Positions 24,858-37,989 of a stretch of 64,000 nt of DNA are shown here, in pieces. Position numbers and translations under genes: made by a program. A model generated the notes under the pieces. That model did not search any database. It was not told where the DNA came from and worked only from the letters and a program-made list of their open reading frames with translations. Source of the DNA: Collybiopsis luxurians FD-317 M1 (lineage: Eukaryota > Basidiomycota > Agaricomycetes > Agaricales > Omphalotaceae); assembly GCA_000827265.1 (NCBI GenBank), contig KN834769.1, forward strand, positions 576,844-640,843. Direction: 5' to 3'. Within the stretch, counting starts at the first letter, position 1. Every line of letters begins with the position of its first letter.

Positions 24858-26140
24858 TGTCAACTCCTTTCTCACAGACAATGTATGTAGATGCACTAAT
24901 AAAATGCAGGGGAGAGACGGTCTTGAAATGAGAAGTAGTTCACTGCGAGGACTCGAAATGTAGTTAGCGGGTATCCTTCACATTGTTATATATGTAGTGT
25001 GTTCACCCAGTGAGATCGGAGCGAGATCTAGTCATGATGCATGACATCCTATATTGTTGTGCGCACCTATTATAATTTAGTCTCAAGCCATATTGAGTGA
25101 GGACAGGGAAAAAATCCCAGAGCATAGCTGCGAAACTCTGCTGCACAGCCTCCCAAATTTGACAGCCGATCCTGAAAGATCCCGCATTCTCGGACAAGTT
25201 TACGAGCCGAGCCAAGTGCGCCATTGTTGAACAGCGAGAAAACTTTTAGTGTATGTAACATCGCAACGATTGCTGCGACTGATAAGAGCAATTTCGCGCC
25301 GAGTTGTATGTTTGAAAACCTGGATTTGCAGACGCAAAAATGAATGTTAAGAAGGCGCTCTCGACAAAAAGGGTTGAGACGAAGTCCGTTGATTCCGTGA
25401 ACAATTTCCTCTGCAGTTACTCGTAAGTGCTGAAATTTCTTTGCGCTTCTTTTTAAACTCAAATTCGCAGTCAATTAGGTTTTCTCAATGCGAGGGGTTA
25501 CCAATCTTGGCTGACTTGTGATCTCTGGTTCCCAACAGCACGCTATGAGACAGTGAATTTCAGCATTCTTGACTCAAGAATATTCTCATTCAGCAAACGA
25601 CATTATTCTATATTGTCGACTATCCGCTGTGGTAGGTACGAATTATCTGCCTGAGTCAGAGAGTAGGCGGTGTAGCTGAAGCCTCAAAGCAAATTTACAA
25701 CATCGGATTACTTTTGTGCATATCTTTTCTACTCCGCTATTTCTAGTTGCTCTCTTTGGGGTTGAGGGACGCTGTTTGAAAGTATAAGAGTGAATTGGTA
25801 CAGTGCAAATCGAGGAAACTTATTCTCAAATATAGGACACTTAATGTCTAACCTAAATGGCTACAAATAGCACCATTGGCCAGCCAGATGTACTGGCAAG
25901 GGCCGATCTCGGATCGATTACGACGTTGAATGAATGATAGAAGGAAGTATGTTACACGGTTACCGGTCAAGAACCCATTACGGCTTGCAACAGAAGATAT
26001 CCCTAATCTTCCTCTGATTGCCAGCCTATATGCCCTTACCAAACCAACAGCAGGTGCACAGAAACTGAGTGTAAAGTTTCTTGCATATTGATCCGGCGTT
26101 TGATTCTCCCTCCATCTATACAATCATTTCAGGCCATATC
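24858..26140. other. Duplicated intergenic region upstream of zinc-finger gene
   Basis: No gene is supported. The stretch is homologous to 52425-53735 and, more weakly around 25.55-25.7 kb, to 57.85-58.0 kb (GTGGTAGGT with AATTATCTGCCTGAG or a diverged form). Conservation across three blocks suggests shared promoter or terminator DNA between the zinc-finger gene and the basic-protein gene. Confidence 0.5.
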
Positions 26141-26149
26141 TAGTGGCCC

Positions 26150-26570
26150 ATCACTTGGTATCGCACGCGAGATTGAAATTGAGTCACAACTTGATGCCTT
26201 TCACTGCGGTATCCTCTTCTCTCAAATCACCATCACCATCACCGTCATCCTCACTGTCACCATCATCCCCTTCGTCTTCCACATTTGCAACTTGCACAAA
26301 TCTTGCCTGCTCACATGCACCCTTCCATGTAAAATCACTCATTTCACCTTCCTTCAAATTCTTCCTCTCCTTACGTTTCTTCCGTAACCCAGCCTCGATA
26401 TTCAGCCTTTTGACATTGGACCGTTTTATAGCCCGTTTCGGGAGGTTTGGAAGGACAAGGTCGATGGATGGGCCTTGGGGTTAGGTCGCCTCTGAAAGAA
26501 ACACTGGTCATACGTTCGGATGAAACTCGGTCGGATTGTCAGTAGCATTGTTGAAACGAGAGTGAGCTGC
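26150..26570 (-). pseudogene. Remnant of the basic-protein gene
   Basis: Minus-strand sequence aligns with the 3' exon of the basic-protein gene at 58745-59430: the region encoding the paired-basic LKQAMKRPKVK-type segment and the acidic Asp-rich tail can be recognised at nucleotide level, but the frame is interrupted. It follows the zinc-finger pseudogene just as in the other blocks. Confidence 0.55.
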
Positions 26571-27185
26571 CTCATAAGCGATGCCACTTTGCGGCTCGGC
26601 ATCGGTTAAAAGGCGAGTCTTCCTGTAGAGTACATATATATTAAAAATTTTAACCCGGACGAGTGGACTGAGAACGCGGGATTTTAGTGGGTATGGGATC
26701 GGAAGAATGTAAATTTGATTTGTTGTTTTATATTCATGTAGCCCATTTTAAATTGACTTGATTCACTTTTGCAGTTCCAGTTTTTTTCAATGCTGTTTTA
26801 TTGTATTTCCTTGCCCTATACATTTTTGGACCCAGCCCCACCAAATCATACATCCGACGACGCCACCTTTGGGTCAATCACTATTGAAATCAACAGTTTT
26901 GTTCTTCCCTTAGGCAGCAGCGCTGTTTCTGACTCTTGTATTACATAGAAACCATATCAAAATCTCGAATACAAATTATAAACACAACGAAAAATTCAGA
27001 ACTGCCAAAGTTTATGCAAGCAGCTGTACAGTCTTTGTATAATTCTGTGCTCCTTCAAAATCCATGTGGCTACCTATCTTTATGTGATCCGCACACCTAT
27101 ATGGCATTTGGGTATTGAGTGTGCGTACCGGAGGCCGGGGCCTACTCGTAAGCCTAGATGCTATACCCTATGGACAACCAGCTAA
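26571..27185. other. Spacer, nothing recognised
   Basis: AT-rich stretch with only short frames (at most about 60 codons) and no similarity noted to the repeated blocks. Confidence 0.4.
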
Positions 27186-27579
27186 TCAGAATATTGACCC
27201 AGTGTACGAGAGGCTGAAGTGATGACTAAGTAAGAGTTGGGAATGCTGTATAGCACGTTCATTCGGGGACCTGAGTACTCGGTCATCCTTGAGTCCTTGC
27301 GGATCCCACCAGTATGGGTACGAAACAATGAAAATATGGCATATATTGGTCCTGGCTGTAAGCCCATAAGAATAAAAAGGCTGGCTCCCAGAAATTGTAG
27401 CGGTTATGCTGAGGGAGGTTTTGAGGAAAAAGTGCCGCAGCTGTCGCCGGAGCATCATTACACAAATACAGATAATCAGCGGTGTGGATCCCTATCGAAT
27501 TCCAGTGATAGATGTCGGCACAAGCGAGATACATTAATCCAGTGAAATCGAATTCTTTTTGCGTGGCCTCATACCTCAA
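27186..27579 (-). other. Possible exon or gene fragment of unknown type
   Basis: The minus-strand frame 27283-27579 reads like folded protein (DIYHWNSIGIHTADYLYLC, RYNFWEPAFLFLWAYSQDQY), rich in aromatic residues and without low complexity. It overlaps a plus-strand frame of similar length, and the downstream flank (from about 27550) matches the 3' flank of gene D copies. It could be an exon of a gene inserted here; I do not recognise it and have no second copy to compare. Confidence 0.25.
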
Positions 27580-27799
27580 TGTCGCTTATTACTACATATT
27601 GCTTCGAACCGTCTTGATTTCTATATCTAATTCCTAAATACCTACCAGTGCGCTCTTGACGTCGTTTGTGCTTTACATCCGTACATAATACGGCATCATC
27701 TAAAATCGTACATCGTGAAGAGTGCATGCTAACAATAAGAAACTGATTTAAACCTCAGGCAGAAAACGTGTCAGTTCAGGAACTTACTACCAGTATTGT

Positions 27800-30030
27800 C
27801 AACGCCCACTGCGAGTACTCTGGATGGAATTGAGGGTTCCTTCCTTGCGTCCTCCCCTCTCATCTCGCCCTATCCTACTCTAATCCCCCCCCCCGGCCTC
27901 CTTACAAAATACCTAACCTCACGCAGTCCTCGACACCTGAAAACAACCTTTCTCATAAAACGAGCGCACACAATATACACCTTCGTTTGCAACACTGCCC
28001 TCCTCCACTCCCTATTCATTTCAGCCTTCTCCGCCTTTTGCTGTCAAAACGACTGCTTGACGCGCTAGAGGCTGTAGACGTCTGGAACCAGCTTCACTTC
28101 CCGCCTCTCCTGATCGGCTTGATAGATTTAACCTGGCCCCGAGAATTGGACCCATAGCCAATATATATGCAGGAGTCGTTGATTCGAGTGATTTAAGTGA
28201 GGTGACGAGGGGACTCGAGTGGGCTGTCCAGGGTGTGAGATGTCATAGGTGTCATCGACGTGACGGGGGTCACAGGCGTCGTCCGCGCAGGTCCAAAAGT
28301 AGAGGTAGAGGAAGGTGTAGACGTAGGCACAAGTCACGACTAGGTTCAGTCGTGAGTCTCGTCCCGAAATTAGTAGTACTACCACTGCCGCTATTGTTCC
28401 TTTCATGGCTATTTCCATTACCATTACTTACTGGAGCTGTGCATGCTACCAGAGTAATCTGAAGAAGAGGACGACACGGACGAGCCTGATGCTGATTTCG
28501 TGAATCCTCTCCACGGGGCCAAACTTCGCAGCGTTTGGCATTCTCGGCGTTCTCCTCGATGTATATGTGTCATAGGTAGTATTGAATGGTGCTGGGATGA
28601 TCCTTTCCCGGGAGGAGGAAGTCGGAGCGCATATGGGGAATATGGAGGAGCAAGTTCGTCAAGATCCAAGTTGGGACCCGGTGGAGCAGATCTCAACGAT
28701 TTTGTTGCCCTTCCATCTCTACTTGGGAAATCGACATCGAGAGAGGGCCGAAGGAGTGACTGATTTCCGAATAGCCGAGAACGAGACCCAGTAGAATCCT
28801 GCATAGAATTCGCCTAATCCGGATTGTGCATCCCACATAATCGCCCATACCTGCTCAGGTTGCTCTCGCGCCGGCTCCATATAAACCTCTAAATCCCCTC
28901 CCTTGTGTCTCCGTCAAGGACAAACTCATCCTGTTTGAACGTATCCCATATCTCCTGCACCCCCGACCTTTTCCGCGTCAGTCATACCTCCTGTTCATCT
29001 GATCCCCAAATAATTGCTGAAGGGAAGCCTCAACGTCGTCCAGGTCCGTTGAATCTGGAGCTGCACCTGCATCTGCACCGGGAGGCTAGCGAAACGTGAA
29101 GACCAGGAAAATATCTCGGTAAAAAGAGCAGAAAGAATTTGGAAATGTATGAACGGAGTCTGAGGGATCCTTTGGTATTCGCAATTTGGAGCCTGACCGT
29201 CCTAACCGTTACAGAACGTCGGTGAACTTTGATCGACATGCATAAGATGTGATCCATACCTCATAATAATATCCCACACCTTTGCCCTCTGTTATCGATA
29301 CCATTCGGACATTGCGGGCATGATAGCTTTTTCCGTGTTATAAACTTGGCCTCGCGGAACGCATCTAACATCCCCTCCATCCCCGACTTCATTCTCGCAA
29401 CCCAACTATTCTCCTTGTTTGTCCGACCTCCAGCTGATTGCCGGATATAAGTTAACGCGTCATATGGGTTCTATTTGACTCGGAGCAGCACCCGCTCTCG
29501 CGCGAGTGAGGCTGGCAAAAGGTGATGATCATAAAGAAATCCCAGAGGAAAGACCCGTAAGGAGGTTTTTGGACGTGACTGAATGGAGCCTGAGAAACAG
29601 TGTGCGACTTCGAGACGATCGCTAAAGACGGGGAGGTGTTGGAATGAAGAGTTCGACTATTTGACCCAACCATTATCACGGTCAGCAAATTTGGACGGCA
29701 GCATGAGATGCGATGCATACCACATAACTGTATCCCGGGTATGGTGACTTCCTGCAAGCCTCGAAGAAAGACGTGTAGAAAGCTAGCCGTCCCCTTCCTG
29801 TTATGCAGGTATGTTTAATAATGTAATCAATGTTGTAGATGAGGCGAATCCAGATCCGATGAGACTGACACTCGTGAGGAGAGGGGAAGGGATGATCATG
29901 AAAAGGAACAGCGAGCGAGGAGGAAGCCGTAGCTCGATCGTGAGCAGAGACGAAAGACGGATGGAGGAGGTTGTCGCTGGAGCTGACATTGAACTAGACC
30001 GGAATTCGACAGGGTCAAGTAGAGTCAGCT
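27800..30030 (-). pseudogene. Degenerate APP1-like copy
   Basis: Fragments of the APP1 coding sequence lie in order on the minus strand in different frames: the serine-rich C-terminal half (28424-28804), the GVQEML-like region near 29.3-29.4 kb, and a damaged catalytic region near 29.75-29.85 kb where the DIDDT codons are altered. It resembles the relic at 2.9-5.1 kb in its lesions and flanks, so the two probably arose from one already decayed copy. Confidence 0.7.
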
Positions 30031-31385
30031 ATTGACTTGTGTAGTAGAGTTTTGCTTGAAGACCGTTGGCTCTGTAGGAGGAGTGGACGTTCAAGAATGA
30101 AGACATAAGCTTTCGCCTGGTTGGACTGGAACGACCGGATGAACTAAAGAGACATATAAATTATTCTAGACGTACTCACCAGACACGATGAAGGTTCTAT
30201 TCTCTGACTTCATCCTTACACCGATGGTGGTTCTGCGAAAAGTTAGACCGGCAAGGACGTTCCGGCACATCCGTTTAATTCACGTGCCACGCGTTGTCAC
30301 GGCGCGTCTACCAGACGCGTCTCTTCGGATGTTCATGGTGCTTACGGTTCAATCCATATCACCACTACAGTCGACTTGCTAGCTTTTCTTCTGTTTTACA
30401 AGACATCTTTCTCTGAGGTAGAGGCTGCCATATCTCAAGGAGGCACAAAGTCCATAAGGAACCGCAGAAATAACTATAGGAATGGCGCTCGAATCTTGTT
30501 ACCTGATGATACAGATATAGAAACTGATTCAGTCCGCAGAATGAATCCCTCCCAAAGGCTCATCTTCCAACCGAGCCACCAAGCTCGATTCTTATTCGAT
30601 TGCTCTGCAAGGTCGTCGTGCAAAATCTGTTGCACCTGCACTCTCATCGCCAAAATCGCCGAAACTATATCCGGCATGACGAGCCGGTAAATAGGCATGA
30701 TTACTGCTATATCTCACTTGTTCGGGGGTAAATCGATCGTTTATTGCCTAGGGATAAACCCCATAGAGGTAGGATATAGTTTGGGTGGTTTTGCGATCCT
30801 TTCGAGACAGATCTTAAGGTGTCAAGACCCTTACAATAGATAATCGAGAAGAAATAAAGAGCCTCGCGATTTCAAAGCCGGAAAATCCATTTACAAGCCC
30901 AAAGACCAGTATTCGGAAATATAAGAATTAATAGTGGGTACTAAAAAACGAGATATCATTTGTCCAGATTGGCTAGATAAATTATGCACAATTTACCGAT
31001 TTGCTCTGGCTCTTCACAGGCCAGACATTGGCCCGTGTACAGGTACAGTAATGCACGCGACACCAATCAATTGCCCAAATCAAGTACATAGTGCAGAACG
31101 CGGCGGCAAAGTCATCTCCATCTCGATGGGGCATATGAACCTGTGGGTTAGAATCCATTATTTTTTTGTTCCTTCGCCGATTGACTCGGGATCCTTTTGT
31201 TCTCACAATCAAAAGTGCCCATGAGTTAGTCATATCAGCAGCTTGTTTGTACACTAGACATTCGAGAGGGACGTCATTGGGGTAATATACAAGACCTTGT
31301 TTGTTATTGTCCTCGTCATCGACACTTAGTAGACCTTTGTCATTAGAGTCACAGTCATCGCCAAAGTGATATGTACTCTATCAAG
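30031..31385. repeat. Duplicated segment R, second copy
   Basis: Highly similar to 5061-6319 and partly to 39705-40690. On the minus strand near 30.98-31.34 kb a frame encodes GLVYYPNDVPLECLVYKQ and then ALLIVRTK, again without a complete gene. A short stretch at about 30.64-30.79 kb (around a GATCGATCG-like site) is absent from the other copies. The flank continues directly into the 3' side of microexon gene copy 2. Confidence 0.65.
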
Positions 31386-31741
31386 TTGGTCGTCTAACTA
31401 CTCATCAGTTCAAAGCGTTTTCTACAATCTCCAGAGTAAATAGTAATGATGACCACATGCGATGACAAAGTACTAAAGTAATTTAAAGGCAGAGGAAGTA
31501 ATACGAAATCCACAAATTTTTGAGGGTAATTATCATATTGTTCTGAAATAAATCTATCCACCTTTCCCAATTTCCAGACCAAATACCCAATCCTATCCCT
31601 TCAGCCCTTCCAGCTATCTTGAACCTCAAACCTCCCATACTATGGACTACCTTTGGAAGTGTTCATAAAGAGTAATGTAAAGAAACGGCACACACCCGTC
31701 CCATGTTCCTCATTTTCCTAACCCTCTTTGGAGGGGCAATC

Positions 31742-34700
31742 TCAAGCATCTCGCATGGGGACATCTACAATCACTGCAAACTGGCCATCTGCACCACCTT
31801 GGAACAGTGGGGCCAAAGAATCCTCAGTCATGAGACTTGAGTTGGTAGCTATCTGTGATCCAATACTGTGCTTTTGGTCCTCAGTCCTCTCTTGAAAGTT
31901 AGTTTCTATAACCAACATTTATCCTTTACAAAACACTTGAGCAGATGACAAATGAGGGCCACCCACCTCGAAAACTGGGAGGATAAGAAGCAAAGTAGGC
32001 TGAGGACTCAAAAGAGGCAGCAAGGGAATTTCTAGTGGTAGTCTGAGCTGACCCAGGAGCAAATGCAGTGAAAGAGGGATGAAATGGTCCATCTATGTCC
32101 ATATCTGTGCCATCCAAGCCTGTGTCTGCGCCATCCAAGTCTATATCTGCATTATCCAAGTCCACATCTGCATCATCCAAGTCCATAGTATCTGCGCCAT
32201 CCAAGTCTGTACCTTCAGTGACATCATCATCAGAGACACTTTCAATTTGAGAGCTTTCACTAGTAGAAGTATCTCCTGATTGAATCACAGGGGGACCAAG
32301 CGAGTCAATGTTGGCCTAAAATAGCATATTGTTAGAAGGTAAAATTTGATAGAATGCAGATGGAAGCTAACCTGGATAGCATAGATCAGGGTAAGTAGAC
32401 AGTGATTTCTAGGAACATGGGAGATTACAGAACTCACAAACTATGGGAAGGGGAAATTTCCAATGCAGTGAATGGACATTAGTTTTGGGAACATGGAAAA
32501 TGCAGAACTTTCAACTCACCCACTGGTATGTAAAAGGGAAATTTCCAATGCCATAAGTGGACATTGATTTCAGAGAATACTGAACTCACAGCCTATGGGA
32601 AGGGTAAAATTTCAATGCAGTATGTGACCAGTGGGCATAAATCTCTGGAAACATGGAAGATGACAGGACTCACAAACTATAGAAAAGAAAATTTTTGAAT
32701 GCAGATAGTGGACATTGGATTTGGAAACATGGAAATTGCTGAACTTAACTCACCCGCTATGTGAAAGGAAAATTTCCAATACCATAAGTGGTCACCGAGT
32801 TGGGAGATTACTGAACTCACATGCTTCAAGTTTGGGAAAGGTAAATTTTCAATACAGTGAGTGGACATTGTTTTGTAAACATGATGGTTTTAGAGCTCAC
32901 AAACTATGGGAAGGTGCAATTTCCAATTCAGTGAGTGGCCTCTGGGAACATGAAGATGCAGAACTCACATCCTATAAGAAGGGAGAATTCCAATACAGTG
33001 AGTGTGGATTGATTTCTGAGAAAAGTGAAATCTAGAACTCACGCCGTGCTATGCGAAGGAAAATTCCAATCCAATGCATAAACTTAACCTTCCTATCTGA
33101 GGAAATGGGAGATATAGGACTCACAAACTATGCAGAATACCCAATGCTGTGAATTGACATCAATTTGTAGGCACATGGGGAGTGCAAACTCACAGCCTAT
33201 GGGAAGAGGAAATTTTCAAGGCATTAATTTCCTAGGAAATGAAGGATGCAGTTGAACTCACAATCTATTGGGGGGGAGGGGGGGGGGGGGGATTTCCAAT
33301 TTAATGAATCAATCCTACTTTCTGGGGAGATGAGGGTTCAGGTCTCACATACCATGGGAAATTTCTATTGCAGTGAGTGGATATCAACTACTAGGGACAC
33401 AGAAATTGAATGCAAACTCACATCTTCCAGAAAGAGGAAGTTTCAATACATTGTGTGGACATTGATTTCTTGGGACATAGAGAATGTAGAACTTACCCTA
33501 GAAGGGGAAAAGGTTTCCAATTTAAAGAATAAACCTTCCTTTCTGGGGAGATAGACAATCCAGAACTTACACCGTACTATAAGGAGGGTAAGTTTTCAAT
33601 ACAGCAGGTGAACATTGTCTTAGAATATGGGGGACCACAGAACTCACATTCTGTGGCAAGGGAAATTCTAGCCTTCAGTAGAAATTGATTTCTTGGTGTA
33701 GAAGGTGAGAACTTACTTGCTGGCAAAAGGTCAACTCTAAGAACCAGCTTTGAAAGATGTCTTCATTGCTCACTCACCAGCTAGTATTCAAAGGATGAGA
33801 TTGAAATTTCTTCAGCTTTTTCTTCTATCCTATCTAATACGGAGCAATCACCTCTTTTGATTTCATGTGCAACATTATTACTTGGTTTAATTCATATTTG
33901 CCTTTGAATAGAATGTTACTATTATGAGTTGCATTCACCTCATATGCGATGTACACCTACTTGTGTTATCCCTAGTCCACCTTGTGTAATATTGTTCTGC
34001 ATCTTGATAGAAATTCAGATCTCCCTGCTCCTAAATTAAATTGTTAACCCCTGCTCAAAGCAATAGTTGGTCTCAGACCTTGAATTCCTCAAAATCCTCA
34101 TACAGTAATCCCAGCTCTCTCAGACTTTCAGGGTCTATTGCAAAATTCCCACTCTGATCAAATAGTCTGAGATTCCTGTATTTTGCTACTCCATGCCAAA
34201 GAGCATCATTAGCCCACTTTCCAGGATAAACTTTAGTATTTCCTAGAAAAAAAGCCTATGGAATTGCACATGAGTTTACTACCTCAATTACATTAATGGT
34301 GTTCTTACTGAAATTTTGAGATACTTGATCTTTTTTTAGAATCCTCTGACAGCACCACAAATGGAAAACTTCCTACCAGATTTGCCTGCACTATATTGCC
34401 ACCAATCTTTCCTTCACGCATTTCCCGTAAAGTGTAGATAGCTTCCAATGATACCTTTTAGAGCACATTGAGAACTCAACGTTAGTAATGAGGACTCACG
34501 TGCAGAAGATATAGCTAGGCACGGGTTTCCATCGATATTAATTTTCCGAAGAGGTTGCATGCTAAATGGAGCCCATCTTGAGGCCACAGACAATGATTGA
34601 CTGATCCATTGAGCTCAAAGTACCAATCCACACCTTGATCTTTTCAGGCAAGCTTCAAATGTATCTCGGTCCCCTTCTTGATCAAACTTGCGCACAATGT

Positions 34701-35057
34701 CGATTCTTTCCCATGGGCTTCCTTCTTGGCGGGAGCCAACAATGTAATAGTCCTTTAGCTCCCAAACAAACAGACACAAGGGACCTTTGACATCATAATC
34801 AACCTGAGAGCAATATTTCACTAGGCAGTTGAGCAAAAGAAAATTTCAAAAGCCTACACCTATTGATACATGAAATTCAGGTAAAGACACCATACGTCGA
34901 TGAAGTACTCACTGGGACCCAAATGATTAATCTGGTCTCTGCCGATGTTTGTAAAGATTGGTCTTATCATCTGAAAGCCATGAGCATTTTGAAAGGAGCC
35001 AATGCTTGGGCCGGATCCAGAAGCCATGGTAATCGACTCGAGATTTGGTAGATTCAT
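31742..35057 (-). CDS. IGRDQIN-motif microexon gene, copy 2
   Basis: Start ATG at 35057. Exons: 34913-35057, 34858-34859 (2 nt, GT), 34634-34803, 34500-34561, 34377-34441, 34309-34329, 34079-34255, 33961-34030, 33852-33901, then 19 tiny exons, 31967-32315, and 31742-31905 ending in TGA. Lengths of the large exons equal those of copies 1 and 3. The 31967-32315 exon encodes an acidic stretch with repeats of the DLD-x-AD type after VIQSGDTS. The terminal exon gives a Gln/Asp-rich tail with SLAPLFQGG. The array peptide would be about 20 residues. One microexon (33349-33351) has lost its acceptor (CATAG to CATGG); because it is 3 nt long, skipping costs one residue only. No stop interrupts the model, so the copy may be functional. 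Function unknown. Confidence 0.82.
32316..33851 (-). repeat. Tandem intron array with tiny exons, array 2
   Basis: About 20 repeats of roughly 74 nt like those of array 1.  3-nt exons start at 32438, 32520, 32590, 32674, 32754, 32821, 32901, 32969, 33125, 33194, 33262, 33349 (acceptor lost), 33648, 33717 and 33778. Others are 33043-33048 (6 nt, CACGGC), 33422-33423 (2 nt, AT), 33497 (1 nt, G) and 33571-33576 (6 nt, TACGGT). The 1-nt and 2-nt exons are adjacent and together make GAT, restoring the frame. An AG/GT junction with nothing between lies at 32371/32372. A run of 20 or more G (33270-33291, one A) sits in one intron. Confidence 0.85.
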
Positions 35058-36612
35058 AGTGGTGCACAAATTCGGGTGACTCGAGTGATGCTTGCTGGGA
35101 GAAGGTGTCAAAGAGGACAGTGAAGATGGAGTTCGAGCTCAAGGGACTCTACACAGCACTGAACATGTTGTGGGGTGGTCGCACTGATCACAGCTTCGAG
35201 ACCATATAAGAATGAGTTTCGATTGTGCTGTCACTTGGCTGCCAGCTTGATTGAATATGCATTCATGTGTGCTTCTGTTTCTCGGAACATTCCCCCGATG
35301 ATTTATAGGACATATATCTTAGCTGAATCGGAAAAGTGTATTAGAAGGTCGAAATCAAATTTTACTACCTTCGTGTGCATTTCAGACTGAATCCTGCTGC
35401 CAGCTAATGGGCTCATGCTTTGTTGAGGCCTTACAACATTCAATTACGAGTGCATGGAATAGAATGCTGAGTTTCTGCTCTGACAGTTCTGTGCCTAATC
35501 CAAGGCAGGTAATTTTGAATTGACCTAATTTTTGCAATTTATACAATTTTGGTTAGTTTTCATTACATTGATGATCGATGATCCAGGATCCGCGAGGTAA
35601 TTTATTCCAATCACTGAAAAGGGCATGAGTCCCGCCATGCGTTAGCGTTGGCCCACTATCCATCAAGTTGAATTGCTCTAGAATATCCTTCCGAGTGCAT
35701 GCATTACACGCAATACTCAGACTCCTCGTGTATTCAGCTTGACTGCGGACAGAAAAAAGAACGGCGGAAATATTTCGTTCTGGCTAAACCCGAGAGCGTG
35801 AGGGCGAGTATGAGAGTAGAAGACTAATCTTTTGAGATGTTGCGAACATTGAAGGGCCGCAGCAAACCCGTCAAAGTTTGAGACAAGAACACAGATCAAA
35901 AATCTTCCTCCAATATCTGCTTGCTACAGGAACCGGAAATTTGCGATGATCCCAAGCTTATAATAGTCATCGCCATTAGTGCTTATAGTAATCCAGGTGA
36001 TCTCCGGGCTCCAGGTAATCTTTAAGGGTGTGAGGAAAACGAACGGCACAGGTGCTAACAACTGTATTCTCCCCATTTAGTGCAAGAACGAAACAACGCA
36101 CATTTTCACTGCTGCTAACTCATAACAGGTCTGTCGAGAAAGCTTTCATGTCGTGGCGTTTGACTCTGGTACGAGTGGTTTACAGAATGACAGGAGAAGA
36201 TTAAGAGACGATGAACGCATGACACAGATACAGTTTGAGAGCGTGTGGTGATGACTTGAAGGTGGGACAGATGCTCGGGTGTCGAGGGAGGCAACGAAGG
36301 GCATGTCTAATGAGTGTCTGAAACATTTGACCGATATTTGGACAGAACTTGCAACAAAGATCAAAGAATTCCATTGTACGGATTTCGTGGTGAGTCAGAT
36401 GATGCTGATAGGACCACGAGCGGCACGTTAAGGGAACGAATATCTTGCATTCTTATTGTAGAGAACCTAGCGTAAATGCTGATCAAAAAGGAGTGAGCCT
36501 GGGCCCAAATTTCACCACTAGGGCTGCCAACTTGACGCCGAAGTTGTTAGTTAAGCGCTCGACTTCATTTAGGCGCTCTTGAGCTTAATCTTACTACCAC
36601 CATCAAACCACC
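35058..36612. other. Divergent intergenic region, copy 2 block
   Basis: It separates microexon gene copy 2 (leftward) from gene D (rightward) and is homologous to 45026-46334, with an extra segment near 35.43-35.65 kb missing there. A 29-codon frame at about 36304-36395 (MSNECLKHLTDIW) is shared with 46047-46136 and could be a small upstream exon or peptide; nothing else is supported. Confidence 0.5.
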
Positions 36613-37580
36613 ATGATATCGCGTTTTGCAAATCCTCATCTCACCAGTGTACTCACCGAGAAAGTCAACCGCGCCTCTGTATTCAATGATCACCTTACCT
36701 TCGAGAACAACGCAGAAGAAAAAGTATGAAATTCCCCTGTAGACCTTGACGAATGCGTGGAGCTGCTGAACCATCTTCACAAACGCTTGCATGAGTCGAT
36801 GGATTTTGTAGCAGAAGCTAACAAGCGGACAAAGAAACGTATACAACTTTTAGGAGAGCCTGGGGACAACTCTCAAAAGGCTCCTCAGGGAAATTCAGAG
36901 CGCATTTGTACATCCAGAATCGTTTAATGTTCCAAGTCCCTAGTTCAACTTCAAGATCAATATTCAAATTGACCTCTGCTTCCGAGAAACCTATTCTCAT
37001 CAATCCTCCACCTCCTCCACCTCCCTCCTGGTAAGTCACGTAGCCTTCTATCACTCTGATACACGTTCGAAATTGAACGTATTCTCTCCTTAGTTATCGA
37101 GAGCCAATATACGAAGATTCAGATGTGGACGCCCTAAAAAGACGCGAGAGAGCTAGAGCTGTTGCTGTAGATTTCGACTGGGTAATGCAGGAATCTCGTA
37201 AAACCCAGCTTGTAAGTCTTTACTTTACTTCTCTATGACCTTCTCCAGGCTTCATCGTTTACCGTTCACCAAATAAACGCATTACAGCTCTTTCCTTCCT
37301 GGAATTCCCGAATAATGGATGCTACCATCCTGAAAAGCTCCGATGCACCATCTCAATATGAGCCCCTGGCCCCCACAGATTCTGCATCGTCAATGATGAT
37401 TCTACAACGCCATCAACCGCCGAGAAAATCTCGTCCTCCCGTTCCCAGTGGTACCGAGTTGCTCATATATCACCCCCTATGCTGTCAGAGGTCCACCACA
37501 CCCAGATGCCCAAAAAAAGCTGCATAACAAAGTTCCTGTATTAGACGTTCTACTTCAGCAGCCGACACAAAGTAAATAAT
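36613..37580 (+). pseudogene. Gene D copy, decayed
   Basis: It aligns throughout with the intact gene D at 46335-47298. In exon 1 the codon after AEEK-V is TGA (near 36726) where the intact gene has CGA, ending translation after about 38 codons. In the last exon an insertion in the YHPYTVGG region (near 37472) shifts the frame. The internal splice sites are otherwise conserved. Confidence 0.75.
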
Positions 37581-37989
37581 AACTAGAATCTTCAGGTCCG
37601 GAAGATGTCGGATGCAGTCAATTGGAGTTTTTTTGTGTCCTTATGTCTCAATGTCGCTCATTACTGTTATGTTTTGGAGGAGAACCCTTCCTCTGAAATC
37701 CTACCGGTGTACTTCGAACTTGACTGCTAGCCCATTCGCATTGCAAGTAACACAGTATCATCTAAAATCTTACATCATGAATAGTACATGCTAACGATCA
37801 CAATAATTAAACGCTCAAGCTCAAAAATGCGGGCCAATCCGAAAAAAGACCAGCGTATTATAGCCTATTACGGGCAGTCCCTATACAAAACAGAGTTCCT
37901 TTCCTTGCCTCGTATCTCCGCCCATCTCACACCAATCCCCTCGCCTCCTCACAAAACACCAATTCTCACGTAATTCTCATAACACTCCT

